Source of the DNA: Protonemura montana | Lineage: Eukaryota; Arthropoda; Insecta; Plecoptera; Nemouridae | Direction of reading: 5' to 3' | Assembly: GCA_947568835.1 (NCBI GenBank) | Contig: OX387605.1 | Location: forward strand, 5,580,001-5,644,000 | Length of the DNA stretch: 64,000 nucleotides | Part shown: positions 1-10,642 of the stretch, piece by piece | Layout: every line of letters begins with the position of its first letter | How positions within the stretch are numbered: the first letter of the stretch is position 1 | Notes under the pieces: generated by a model | Database searches by the model: none | Told to the model about the DNA's origin: nothing | Seen by the model: only the letters and a program-made list of their open reading frames with translations | Made by a program: the position numbers and the translations under genes

Positions 1-119
1 CATGAATGTCACATTCACATTTTAAATATTGATATTTCAAGGACAGGAGGAATAAGATACGGCAAAGAAATAAATCCTGGACGTTTTTTTTTATTTTTTT
101 TTTTTGCAATTCTGGACGG

Positions 120-157
120 TATAAAATGGATGTGATTCCGACAGAACAGTATCAGTT
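120..157 (+). promoter_or_regulatory. Core promoter of the first small peptide gene (TATA + Inr)
   Basis: A TATAAAA box lies at 120-126 and a TCAGTT initiator at 152-157, with the candidate +1 A at 154. The 34-bp spacing from the T of TATA to the +1 A is identical to that of the paralogous gene at 4 kb, which supports both assignments. A 38-nt leader then leads to the ATG at 192. Motifs are read directly; the start site is inferred. Confidence 0.65.
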
Positions 158-191
158 CACTCTCAGTGCACCTAGCAACCCTCAAGCAACC

Positions 192-843
192 ATGTTCAAG
201 TTTGTGGTGAGTTATATAGACTTGATAAAGTGCATCTTTTGGTCATAGATATTTTCTGGTCTGGAATCAACTTGAGAATATAGGTTGGAATATCTGCAAA
301 ATATTTCCAATGCACTCGCAAAAATATCGTATGCTCGGCTCGCTGTATTGACTTTGAAAAGTGCAGGAAAGCTAATAACGCTAAGGTTGGAGTGCAGATG
401 TGATTCAATTTTGCTTTCCGAACGACGAAAGTATTTTCGTCCAAGTTCAAACGTGGCAAAAAAATCTATTTTCTCGGAAAAATCGCGAAGTAAATAGGGC
501 ACAAAACATTTAAATATTCAAATGTTCTTAATTGTAAAAAGAAAAAGTAGTTGCACTGACTTTTGGTGATAAAATATCGTTACTCAATAAAATTATATCT
601 CTCCCCGCCATGAGTCAAGTACATCTCACCCTCGTGATCTTACAGTTTCTTCTGGCCGCGGCCCTGTTCGCCCTGATCGCTACGACTTCGGCCCTGCCCG
701 CCGCCCCTGGTGCCCCAGCCCCGCGAGAGACCCTCAAGGGCGCAGATACGTCCTACTACACTACCTACGGAGCCTACCCCTACGTAGCCGGTGCCTACCC
801 TTACGCTGCCTACCCGTATGCTGCCTACCCTTACTACGGATGA
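192..843 (+). CDS. Small secreted Tyr/Ala/Pro-rich peptide precursor, neuropeptide-like 4 (Nplp4)-like
   Basis: Two coding exons, 192-206 and 646-843, give 70 residues. Exon 1 encodes only MFKFV before a GTGAGT donor; exon 2 follows a TTACAG acceptor. The product has a hydrophobic signal peptide (about residues 1-22, predicted cleavage after TSA), a Pro/Ala-rich linker, then a tail of repeated GAYPY, AAYPY and YPYYG. Drosophila Nplp4 has the same MFK start, signal peptide, Pro/Ala spacer and Tyr-rich end, so it is my best match. Such products are secreted, and whether they act as peptides or as cuticle/coating material is unsettled. An alternative in-frame ATG at 610 sits in the intron and would replace the signal start, so I reject it. 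The gene pairs with the similar gene at 4128-5436 as a diverged tandem paralogue. Confidence 0.75.
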
Positions 844-997
844 ATCACGGACAAGCACGGGTCAACAACTTAATTGTAAACGGATAAAATGGCATTGCTT
901 CATCTTGTGGGACTGCGATTACAAATGAACTAGTATGTAAGGCAACTTCAGTTTCTTCAATCAAAATGCGTACGCTGTAGTTTGTAAATTTTTGCAC

Positions 998-1003
998 AAT
1001 AAA
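998..1003 (+). terminator. Poly(A) signal AATAAA of the first peptide gene
   Basis: AATAAA occurs 155 nt after the stop codon and is followed by a T-rich stretch. It is the first canonical signal downstream. Confidence 0.6.
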
Positions 1004-1483
1004 TTGTTAATTTGAAAATATCTTTGTATGTTTCTAGAAAATTATTTCTAACGTGAGATCCTTACCTCTTCTCCTAGGCTCCTGGTCACTTCGGTCCACT
1101 TCCAAACCTCCATTAGGTTATTTCCGTTCCAACACAGTAGTTTATTAGCTTTATTCAAAAATAAAATTACATTAGAAGAAGCGTAGCTTGCTATATGCCA
1201 ACATTATTTTATCTCATTTTCTAATTCTTTTGAAAACAGGGAATACATGAAAATGTGAATATGTGGTTTTCACAAAGATGTAGCCATAAAGTGTATTAAT
1301 TATTAAAGATTACTTCATACTATAATCTTTATACAATAGGCAGCGAGTTCTTTGTTTCCAAATGCAGAAGGGATCATTAAAACATGAATCGATGTACTTT
1401 ACCACCTAAAAGAAGAGAAAATTTTTCAGGCAACACTCGACGCTGTACGATGCTTCTTTTTCACGATCGACAAGCTATTAACC
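1004..1483. other. Intergenic stretch without a recognised gene
   Basis: AT-rich sequence between the poly(A) signal and a SINE insertion. No splice-consistent coding exon or RNA gene was recognised. The right end holds the left target-site duplicate (AAGCTATT, 1472-1479) of the SINE. Confidence 0.5.
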
Positions 1484-1926
1484 GAACGGTTTTGCGTGTT
1501 GGAAACACCGGCTCTCGTTAGATCACCGAAGTTAAGCAACACTGCGCTGAGTCAGGTTTTGGATGGGTGACCATCATACACATGACCAGTTCTGTTCGGG
1601 AGAGAGGTTGGAGGGATGAAAGTTAGTATAGCAACTTCATTCGCCTTGCTTATCAACCTCTCGACAGCATGGATTTGTGGAGGAATCCTGTTGTTCGCGT
1701 TGTACCGTCCTTCGGAAGGGACGTTAAGCCGATGGTCCCCTTGGTACTGTTCGACAGGAGTAGGCTACGTGCCGGCACCGGGTTTCCCCTCCTCCCTTCT
1801 AGGCTAGGTTAGGTTCATCATCATCATCCTCATCATCATCCACTCATTCACCGACGCCATTAGACCAGTGCCGCATGGCCAAATGTCAAAACAGTGCGTC
1901 GTTAAACACCACAAAATAATAAATAT
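1484..1926 (+). mobile_element. 5S-rRNA-derived SINE (SINE3 class), full-length copy 1
   Basis: The first ~95 bases resemble eukaryotic 5S rRNA: CACCGG-TCTCG, GATCACCGAAGTTAAGCAAC and TTGGATGGGTGACC are present, covering the internal RNA polymerase III control region (box A, intermediate element, box C). The body runs through a conserved ATGAAAGTTAGTATAGC segment, a GGTTTCCCCTCCTCCC segment and a CATCATCAT stretch, and the element ends at GTTAAACACCACA followed by an AAT-rich tail. AAGCTATT occurs at 1472-1479 and 1927-1934, consistent with a target-site duplication. Four more copies lie at 27224-27662, 32500-32723, 33519-33750 and 35277-35701. The frame at 1616-1807 is SINE body, not a gene. 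Confidence 0.85.
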
Positions 1927-1934
1927 AAGCTATT

Positions 1935-4031
1935 CATCAAATGATTGAATACGTTACTGAGCTGACTTTTACTATAATATTAAATTCCTTTAAAGCGAAA
2001 CGGTTCGGTTTTTCGTGGTTAAACCACTTTATGGTGCATTTCACTTTCGTCCAACGCTCCAACGGTTCCTCCACCAACACCAGCCGACGCCGACTTGGCG
2101 CCTCCACCAGTCACTAGCGGCGCGACGCTGTCGCCGACGCTGCAAAGCCAAATAATATTATCGTCTTCAATTTTTCCTTTTTTTAAATTAACTAAACACT
2201 TAACACAGTCAAAATAAAAAAATAAAAAATTGTCAGCTACAGTCCATAACTATATTATTCGACTATTATTATCACTGGTCGTATAGTAAACTGTTCTTTA
2301 TTCAATGCGAATTTACAAAATAACTGCGAGCAAGGCGCACCGATTGGCTAGAGCTGCAAGATAAAACATATCGTGTGCATATTTGGTTGCTATTTAAATG
2401 TATTGCGCCTTTTCTTGTCCGATGAGTTGAACCTTAAAAATCTGGCGTGCTTCCAGATATATAAGCCTGAAGCAAACCATTCGCTTGTGTAGACTTGTTC
2501 CTTTTGTTTTTGTTGTCATATTATTGTAATTACATCTGTTACACCGACCAATGTTTCTTAAATATAAAACAGCTGTTAAATGTATGTGTATTGCAAAGCA
2601 AAACATTCATTATTTATAATTGTGTCTCCACACGATAAAGGCATAGTTTAAAATCTGTTATTTTACTGCGCTTTGTTTTTACTGACTATTACAGAAACAC
2701 TCCTAGGGCAGGACTTATGGAACAAAAAAAAACGTTCAAAAAAATTGTGCAAACTCTTAGCATGCATTTCAAAAGGCAAGGGCAGCTTAGTCGAGGCATG
2801 AATTTGACTATACAATGTCGGCCACATCAATAAATAAAAATCAGAAACCATTTTAATATTCCACTCGCAATTCAATCACCTTCTTATAATCCTTTTATAC
2901 TCCTTCCAAAGACATGTGAGAGGAAATTCAAACTACAGCTTTACACACCTGTTGATTAAAAAATGCCTAGCCAAGCAAAGAATAGGTACACAAATGGCTA
3001 TTGGGGACCAGTCAAAAGATTCCGTGTGATAACAATTAATGTGATCCCAAAACAAATGTATTCCAGGCACAAAAATATGCCGTCCTTGTCGTATAGGTAC
3101 TTATGTTTAGTGTACCCACCCACTAAAAGGTACCTTCCACAATACTCTAATTATTGTTTTTCTCGAAGTCATTACCATAATAAAATATGCAAACTTTGGC
3201 CATGCGAACGTGGCGAGGGTTGAGCTACCACTATAGAGATATTTCCGTCGTTTTTCTCACAGAGAGAATGATGAGGATCCGTTGGAAGAATGTCACCTCG
3301 AATCTTTCAGTGCAACACAAAATGGAACACTTAAAATGGAAAGGTTTTCAATTGGTAGCTTATTTAAATGTCAGTGTGCCTCACGGGGCTAGATATTTGC
3401 TATAGTCGATTAAAAGTTACTTTATTGAACTATGTGGGTATCGGTTTTTCATTTTGTGTAACTGGGCTAACGAATGATAATTGCTTCATCTATCTGCTAC
3501 ACCGCAGAATTTTAATGGAAATTAGCCATCGATTTTTTAAAGTTTTAGTTCTTCTCAGAAAGTTCTTCTGTTCGTCCTCATAGTTCTGCAATTAGCAATT
3601 AGAAAAATCACACAAAAAAAGGTGTTGTCCTTTTCGTGCAAATTTAAACTAGACTTTGCAACAAACAACAAATCTGTTGTCTTCCCTTTAGCATCATCCA
3701 ATACAATCTTCCTAAAGCCACCCTCAATTTCCTTGCGATGAACTATCAATTGCCATTCAATTTACCGTCATAAATAAAACAAATTACAGTATTTTTTGGG
3801 TAAATTTAATCTTGAACGATGCTAATTTTGATTAATGGCCAAAAATGAACACGTCTAAACAACATTAAAAAAAAACGTGTATTTCGATTAAAATACACCT
3901 ACGATTCAAATGCGAGCATTCAAGCCGAGCCAAATTAGAATAATGCTCACAGCAGTTACAATGAAAAAATTCGGGGCGTAGATGCAAATCACTCGAAGAG
4001 CAAGGCCGCGGCAATCACGGACTCAGGGTGG
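1935..4031. other. Intergenic stretch, no gene recognised
   Basis: About 2.1 kb of AT-rich DNA between the two peptide genes. Several short open frames exist but none has splice support, family resemblance or compositional bias. A GC-rich patch at about 2050-2150 with repeated GCCGACGC words looks like old repeat DNA. I see no RNA gene. Confidence 0.5.
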
Positions 4032-4095
4032 TATAAAATATATTAGTGTCGAGACCTATAAGATGACGAGAGCAGATTGAAAATAGCATCAGTGC
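4032..4095 (+). promoter_or_regulatory. Core promoter of the second small peptide gene
   Basis: Two TATA-like words are present: TATAAAATA at 4032-4040 and CTATAAGA at 4056-4063. A TCAGTG initiator lies at 4089-4094. The second TATA is 34 bp from the initiator A at 4091, the same spacing as in the paralogue at 120-157, so I favour it. The ATG follows at 4128. Confidence 0.6.
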
Positions 4096-4127
4096 TCGAT
4101 CGACTCTAGCAGCCACACACTATTACC

Positions 4128-5436
4128 ATGAAGGCATTCGTAAGTACCTATTTGCAGACACTTTACCTTAGCTTTATTATTTTATAGACTGCTCATGCTC
4201 TCCCAATACAGCGAGGTACCTAGCCATAAAAGTGCATGCTGTAGCGCATTCAAGTCACCAACGTTTGGTTTGTACACTAAAATAAACCCATATGAGTATT
4301 TTTTTCAGCGGCATGCTTTTAACTTTTACTATCCATTCTGCTAAGCTCTTTTTTATGGAGTGATGTAAAATATTTAAGAGGACTTGTATAGAAATACGCT
4401 TTCGTTTATTGTTACAATTTTAGCGCTTTTTAGTAAACATATTTCGTTCCCTCCGTCTATTATAGTTGGTTCCGTAAAGCCTATTTAATTCCAAATGGTA
4501 TGTTTTGAGCGTGTAGATCCTTTCAAAAGTATAAAACAACCACATTGATAAGAGCCAAGATTTAATTAACTGGTGGCCAGACTGTTTATATTTGTGCGAG
4601 ATCCATCACCCAGTTGTCTAGTTTTATTTCCTACAGAAGTCGAGTACGGGGATAGTTTCCGCACCTAACAACCACGACCACCTCATTTATTCTATCCTAC
4701 CAAAACTCTGAAAATAACACTTATGTAAGATATTCGTCAGCATTGCTGACCAGTGAATGCTGAATGGAGTTTAGTTCAAATATACTAAAAGTGTCAACTG
4801 GCTCCATGTCAGCCATGTTTCTTACCATTCTCATAAAAGACGTAAAGTTAGATAGCACAAGCCAGAACTCATTGAAAGCGAAGTCTTCTTTCGACCGATT
4901 TAAGTAATAAATCTGGAAAATCACTCAGTTTTGGTACAGCATGACTGATTTGCATTGAAATGAAGCATTATTGAATTACTGAATGTGACTATGCAATAAA
5001 ATCCAAGATCCTAGAAAATAGGATCCTTAAGGTTAAAAAAAATAGGAAAATAAGGAAAATAAGGATCCTAGATCCTTCAAAAATAACCAGTCATTGTCGC
5101 TTTCAGATTGTTGTAGCTCTGTTCGCGATGGTGGCCACTGCCGCGTTTGCAGCGCCACACCACGAGGCTGGCCACACGGCAGATGACCATGCCGAGCACG
5201 CAGTCCATGAACATGCCGAGCACGCAGTCCATGAACATGCCACCAAGGAAGAGCCAACTGCGGCAGTCGCCGACAAGGCCAAGGACGAGACATTGGCAGG
5301 AGCTGAGGCCAACTACTTCGCTTCTCCCTTCGCGTACTCTGCCTATCCCGCTCTTCGAGCATACCCGTATGCTGGATACGGTGCCTATCCCTATGGATAT
5401 CACGGGTATGGCGGATACCCTCTGTACTACCGCTAG
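4128..5436 (+). CDS. Small secreted His/Glu- and Tyr/Gly-rich protein, paralogue of the 192-843 gene
   Basis: Two coding exons, 4128-4139 and 5107-5436, give 113 residues. Exon 1 encodes MKAF before GTAAGT; exon 2 follows TTTCAG. Residues 1-19 form a signal peptide (cleavage after AFA). A His/Glu-rich region follows with two identical AEHAVHEH units, then a Lys/Asp/Ala-rich spacer, then a tail of AYPY, GYG and GYHGYGGY words ending in YYR. Two-exon structure, intron position just inside the signal peptide, TATA/Inr spacing and Tyr/Pro tail link it to the gene at 192-843. The His-rich block could bind metal, but that is speculation. An internal ATG at 5128 would truncate the signal peptide and is not used here. 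Confidence 0.75.
5191..5238 (+). repeat. Perfect 24-bp tandem duplication inside the coding exon
   Basis: Units 5191-5214 and 5215-5238 are identical at the DNA level and each encodes AEHAVHEH. Complete identity, including third codon positions, implies a recent duplication; the length could vary between individuals. Confidence 0.95.
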
Positions 5437-5543
5437 ATTTTGACTAATGACGGACACTGCTAATGACGACCGCGAATCTCTCCTGTACTGCCGATTCTTA
5501 TGTTGAATTCTGTTGTAAATTGACTCTAACATGTAGCAAGAAA

Positions 5544-5549
5544 AATAAA
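5544..5549 (+). terminator. Poly(A) signal AATAAA of the second peptide gene
   Basis: AATAAA lies 108 nt downstream of the stop codon in an A-rich context, giving a compact 3' UTR. Confidence 0.6.
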
Positions 5550-5690
5550 AGTACCAAGTAAATATAAAAAATTGTGATGCAATCATTTTATTTAATCCTC
5601 GTCAGAGTTACCAGAAATCCCAAAATAGACTAAAGCAAAAGATCCTCACAAAATTCATGGTCAAATTAGGTTTCTTTGTTATGATATATA

Positions 5691-5706
5691 CTCTCTCTCT
5701 CTCTCT
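5691..5706. repeat. CT dinucleotide microsatellite
   Basis: An uninterrupted run of eight CT units between the second peptide gene and AIMP3. Confidence 0.9.
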
Positions 5707-6285
5707 TCTTCTCTTCCATTTTTTTATACCTGAATATGGGACGTTCTAAGTATATTTCTTACAAATTAATTCTTATGAGGCTGCGCTATTCTATTTGAAA
5801 AATTTTTAACTGGTATCTAAAAACTTTTCCGCAAAAAAAAAACGCGTGTCCATAATTCAGATTCCCCAATCAGAAAACAAAAAGAAATTACTCTTGTAAT
5901 AGATGCGTACAGCTTAAAATTATTACATGTATGTAGGTTGAATTCAAGGTTTGTGGAGTTCTCGATCCAGTCTACCACACCCAGTCTATTATGCAATAAC
6001 AAATCCGAATGCACACAGGCATTGGCGGCTATTGATTTCCTACCCAATGCCAAGTTCAAGGGTACAAGGAACAAGGTATTCCTGCAAAAATTCAAAGTCA
6101 TTGCTAAGCCGGAAGCAGCATACCAACTTTCTTATAGACTGGTTCTTACACTGGTATCAGTTATGGATGCATTGAGGTGGAAAAAGTAAACAAAGATCAC
6201 TCATTCTGCATTCAGCCTTGTATTGGACTCAACAATCGGCCGATTAGAATAAATAACGCAGGTAAAGGAATTAACTCGTGGCATT
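5707..6285. other. Stretch downstream of AIMP3, no gene recognised
   Basis: Probably includes the AIMP3 3' UTR. Two overlapping short frames on the plus strand (about 5938-6189) lack splice signals and family resemblance, so I do not call them. Confidence 0.4.
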
Positions 6286-7580
6286 TTATGCATAAAGCTG
6301 TGTTCTGCTAAATGCCACTAATTTGTTTTTCTGTCGTAGTTTGGATTCTTGCTGTATGTTGTCAAACCACCGAGAAAGATGCAAATATTTCTCTTTGTCT
6401 TGGAAAGACATGTTTACCTAAAGAAAAGAATTTGTGAATTAAAAAACATATATCTCTTCTACATTAAATGGGTGGATAGCAAAGTGTTTACTTACAATGA
6501 CATTGTAGAGCACTGAATACATTACAACATCTGCTACTGTACGAGCATTATTGACAAAGTATGTTGACGATGCAAGAGCAGCGTTAATCTCCTAGAAAAT
6601 ATTTTAAAATAGTAGCAACGTAGTACAAAGCCTGCAATATAGGGTCCTGCAATCATATGCAACTTCTTGGTTACTCAAATAGATTCTTGAGATTTGCATA
6701 GGTTCGTAGATACATAGGTATTAGCTGGTATTAGTTGTATCTAAACCTGAATGTTGAGAGCATACCGTGCTAGTTGCCTCTCATGGAATGCATAAAACGA
6801 ATCATTCTTTTAGTCACTTTATTCCTAATACAAACAACCAAATAACCAAATAAATGCTAAAGTATTCAAGTCTGGATGGTCTTGCAAAGGCAATTGTTTA
6901 CGACAAAAGCTCTGCCTGAAATAAAGTTGCCGAAACCAAGAAAACTTAGTAGAGCAAACACTCAAGACTCCAACAGTGTGGTCTCAGAGATTTAGTTTTA
7001 GTGATTGGCCTGATAGATAAAGTGAGCAGAACTATAATTTTGTTAGAGACTAAATAACCAAAATTTGTGCCAAATAACATAACCGAAGGCAGGTGTCGAA
7101 GTCCAAAATCAGGCGAACGAAGTCAAAATCTTTTATTTTGACAAGCCCTTGGTTCCACTGGTAAAGAGTAATAAGGATAATTAGAAGCCATGGCTTGAGA
7201 ATACCTTCAGAACTTGACGTGCTACTACCGCTGTTTCAGCATAGTTTGCGTAGCATGTGGCATACTCGATCCATTGATAAACTAGAGCCTCTTCTTCAGA
7301 GGTTTTACCCAGATGAGAAAATTTGCTACCTCTTGCTAAAGAAATTACAGCACATCCAAAGCCGATTACTTTTTCGCTGCCATTATTGAGAATTATCTGT
7401 AAGTAGATAGAAAAACATACAAATTTGATGTGGTTAACCTAAAAATTAGACTGCATGCCATTTGACACTACATATTTTAATCTCACATACATTTCCATCA
7501 CTATCTATCGATAGTTTTCCTTGAGTACATTGTAAAAACTTGGAAACTTGCTTGAGAGAGTCAATATTACACAAAACCAT
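6286..7580 (-). CDS. AIMP3: AIMP3 / EEF1E1 (p18), multi-tRNA-synthetase complex scaffold protein
   Basis: Four exons on the minus strand, 7580-7491, 7396-7205, 6591-6496 and 6417-6286, all with GT-AG boundaries and all multiples of three, give 169 residues (human EEF1E1 is 174). The N-terminus starts MVLCNIDSLKQVSKFL. The second exon holds SEEEALVYQWIEYATCYANY, matching the EEKAIVQQWLEY region of the family. The third holds the GST-C-type segment YFVNNARTVADVVMYSVLYN. The last contains DKEKYLHLSRWFDNIQ, equivalent to the EKEKYLNVSRWFCHIQ of human EEF1E1. The family protein anchors methionyl-tRNA synthetase in the multisynthetase complex and has a nuclear DNA-damage role. It lies 303 bp downstream of BBS4 in the same orientation. 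No single exon is long enough to stand out as an open frame. Confidence 0.9.
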
Positions 7581-7882
7581 TCTGTGAGTACAAAATACAG
7601 GCCTCCTCAGCAACAAAGAGTGATGAACTAATCAGTAATTGCAGCTGCAGACACTTTTTGCCACTTTTGTTAAATTGTCGATTTTTAGGACAGAAAGTTT
7701 TAGAAACAACAAAAATCCATGTGCGTAGATATTTCATGTGTTAATTAGTGCGTTTAATGTGCATATTTTACATGAGAGAGAATTATACATTTTCTGTTAC
7801 ATTCATACTCAAAGTATCTAGAAATATGTATCAACAAATGTGTCTTGCAAAAGGAATTAATTCACTGCAATTATTTCTACAT

Positions 7883-10092
7883 TTAAACTTCGTCAGATGC
7901 CATTTCAGGTACATCTTCTAAAACTTTATCAGAAACTGAACTACTGTTAGCGTTGTGTGCTAACGTATTTCCATCCAAAAAAGGCACATCAGGAGCGTTG
8001 GCTATTGCAGGCATGTCTTCACCAACTATTGTGTCTTTTTGTTCTTGTTTCGGCTCAGCCATCTGTTTTGACTGAATCGAAAGACTTGACTGCAAAGCTT
8101 GTGCCACATCAAGCATCTGAAATAAAAATCCCTGGACCTTATACAAAAGAAATCTAGAATGAAAACAAATATCAGTGGGATTTTTGGGTTTTCTGATGTT
8201 TTTCACAAGGGAGCTCAAATCAGCGAGCAGTGGATGTGGAGGAGTAAGGCTGGAAACAAACCGGTAGGTCCGGAGTTTGTATCCCAGTTCTGTTGCACTT
8301 TTTTTCCAACCTCACTCCCCTACAAAATAAATATAATATGCTTATATTCTTCCCACAAGGTGTAAAATTTGTTTCCAGCAAATCTTATGATTTGCTTGGA
8401 TTGAAAACAGTAGCTACATTAACAAACAGCAAAGTAAATTGTTGTGGCTAGAGACTGGCATATTTAGTAGCAGAAACACTCTAAGCATATTTTACCTCTT
8501 GGTCAACTCCAGTAATATTTTCAGAGAGAGAGTAAAACTTTTTCAACTTTTCGATGGCTGCGCTGGATTTTCCAATCGAATAGAGAAAGCCCGCGTAATT
8601 TAGCGGAACGGACGCCAGCTTTGGACTAAGTTTCGCAGCTTGTTCAAATGCTTGTTTTGCATTCTCCGAATCTCCCAACTGTCTCAACGCTGTCGCCAGA
8701 AGCAGAAACGTTTCACCAGAGTTTGATCGGAGATTTATTGCTGCTGAGAGGAAAACAAACGCAGATGCGTATTGCTGGGTCGTAACGTGAACTAGACCGA
8801 GGTTGTAGAGTGTTCTCCAATCAAATGGTGAGAGGTAATTTGCTCTTTTTAGACAGCTGATTGCCTAAAAAATAAATGTGTTCGTTAATAATCGAGTACA
8901 TGTCTAAGTTGTGACCCACATAATTATCTGGTTAAAAAATGTTTTCTTATACTTACAGCAACAAATTTTTTCTTTTCAAAGAAGCACATTCCAATATTGT
9001 TCCAGAGAGAAGTTGACTCCGGAAGGTGCTGTGATACTATTTTGTACTTAGATAAAGCTACATCGTAGTCTTTATGTTCCTAATTCACAAAACAATATGC
9101 TTAGTATTTAGAGCCTTTGTGGTTTACATAAATAAATGTACAAAACTCGTGTAAGTACACACCTGCATCATCGAGCCAATGGAAAGCAGTGCCTTGGCGC
9201 ACTTTGGATCATGTACCAATGCAGACCCAAGCTTCTCGAAAGCTTCTTGATGAAAACCGGCCTTCATGTAGAGGAGTCCCAAATTCGTTGCAATGACGGT
9301 ATTGTCGGGGTATATCCTCAATGCATCGTTATAGATCTGTATTGCCCCATTCACATCATTTTCAATTAAGTAAATCTTGGCTAAAGCTGTAAAAGAACAT
9401 TCTTGATGGCTCATTTGCAGTGCTTTGCGTAAATGTTCTTTAGCATTTTTGTTGTCACCCAGATGTATAGAGCACATTCCCATGTTGAAGAAAATATCCC
9501 ACGTAGGCTTGGGAGATGTATGCTCTGCTTCTAAATATGCTTCCAATGAGAGTCTATGTTTTCCCAGCAAAAACCTGCAAGTATAAAATATGTAGATAGA
9601 AAAACCCAATTGCACAACATTTTTTGGCAGATTTTGTTTCTTCAATATGTTTTACTCACAAGGACCGAGCCACCTGTTTGATATTATCTATGTTCCGAGG
9701 ATTCAGCGAATGACTTGTTTGAAAGAATTCTAGAGATTCTTGAATTTTTCCTTCGTGACGCAATAATATTCCCTGAACATAGTTCGCATATTCACACTTT
9801 CCATTACTCTTCAGCAGTTCTTCCTGGATAAGTATTTTGCAAATGCGGAATTCTTTTCTCGCATAATGCATGTGGATCAGCCAGTTGCGACTGTCAAGCG
9901 ATGGACATTCAGGGGCTGAAAGGTAGTTGCTGTTGTTATTTCAAAAGTTATTACTTGTATTTTAAAAGTAAAAAAAAAAAATAAAGTGTGTTTCTTACGT
10001 CTTTTAAGTTTACCAACAACATTTTTTGGAGCTGAATGCATTGACATGGGTCTCCCATTACCCATTACCATATGCCCATTCACATTACTCAT
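7883..10092 (-). CDS. BBS4: BBS4, TPR subunit of the BBSome
   Basis: Six coding exons on the minus strand, 10092-9999, 9915-9660, 9574-9163, 9079-8957, 8864-8496 and 8116-7883, join in phase to 495 residues (human BBS4 is 519). Diagnostic stretches are [67 protein letters not shown] and [15 protein letters not shown], each nearly matching vertebrate BBS4. The middle is an array of tetratricopeptide repeats. The C-terminal ~75 residues are acidic and low complexity, as in the family. BBS4 assembles at centriolar satellites and completes the BBSome, which carries membrane proteins in cilia. The ATG at 10092 is chosen because further upstream extension in frame begins without an ATG. It is divergent from SLC35F5. 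Confidence 0.95.
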
Positions 10093-10638
10093 ATTAAAAA
10101 TATAATGCCAAGCTCGTTTATAACTCAATAAAGTTACTAATAATTTTACTACACCTGCTCGTCTTTCTGTATTTGTTATGAAAAATAATCAATAAATTTC
10201 ACTGCCTTGTTTTCGATTCATTCCTTTTTTTGAAACGGGCGTGTTGTGGTTTCATTTTTCGCCACTAGCGTCACTAGTAAATACAACTCAAAATCACTGA
10301 AAATGACAAATCAGCTGTCAAATGTCACCTTATGTGGAGGGGCAGACAATTTTTTTAACTGCCCTAAACATTGTTTGTGATATAACCTCGACATCGATCT
10401 CCAATTCTGACTCAATTTCTAACTATATTTGCTGTTTTATGTCAATAATTAACAGAACTTTTGAGTTTTCGGCGAAATCAGTGTGTACAAGCGGTTGACG
10501 TATGCTTGTCTAAGGCCCTCGTCGAACCAAGGCATTGCCTGTTAGTTGTAATTATTGTGAAGGTTGAATAATAAGCAAAACCTATCAATGTAAATCTCCC
10601 TCAACGGAGTAAATTGCCTGGCCGATAATGACTTCAGT
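10093..10638. promoter_or_regulatory. Shared 5' region between divergent BBS4 and SLC35F5
   Basis: Only 546 bp separate the two start codons, so the two 5' UTRs and a bidirectional promoter must fit here. No TATA box is placed correctly for either gene, in keeping with housekeeping promoters. The assignment follows from gene layout. Confidence 0.55.
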
Positions 10639-10642
10639 ATGA
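10628..10642 (+). promoter_or_regulatory. Four-codon upstream ORF overlapping the SLC35F5 start codon
   Basis: An ATG at 10628 opens a frame of ATG-ACT-TCA-GTA-TGA whose stop codon overlaps the main ATG at 10639 (ATGA overlap). Ribosomes starting at the first ATG would terminate on the main start, a layout that can allow reinitiation or leaky scanning. Seen in sequence; use in translation is inferred and requires the transcript to start upstream of 10628. Confidence 0.5.

Noticed and set aside
1616-1807. 63-residue frame starting MKVSIATSFALLINL
   Set aside because: It recurs in other SINE copies (for example 32407-32592) and is repeat body, not a peptide gene, despite a signal-peptide-like start.
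1795-1820. TTAGG/CCTAA-like telomeric repeats (also near 27335 and 35387)
   Set aside because: Only two or three units, always at the same place inside the 5S-derived SINE, so they are SINE sequence and not telomere DNA.
5938-6189. Two overlapping plus-strand frames downstream of AIMP3
   Set aside because: No supporting splice sites; they lie in the probable AIMP3 3' UTR on the opposite strand.
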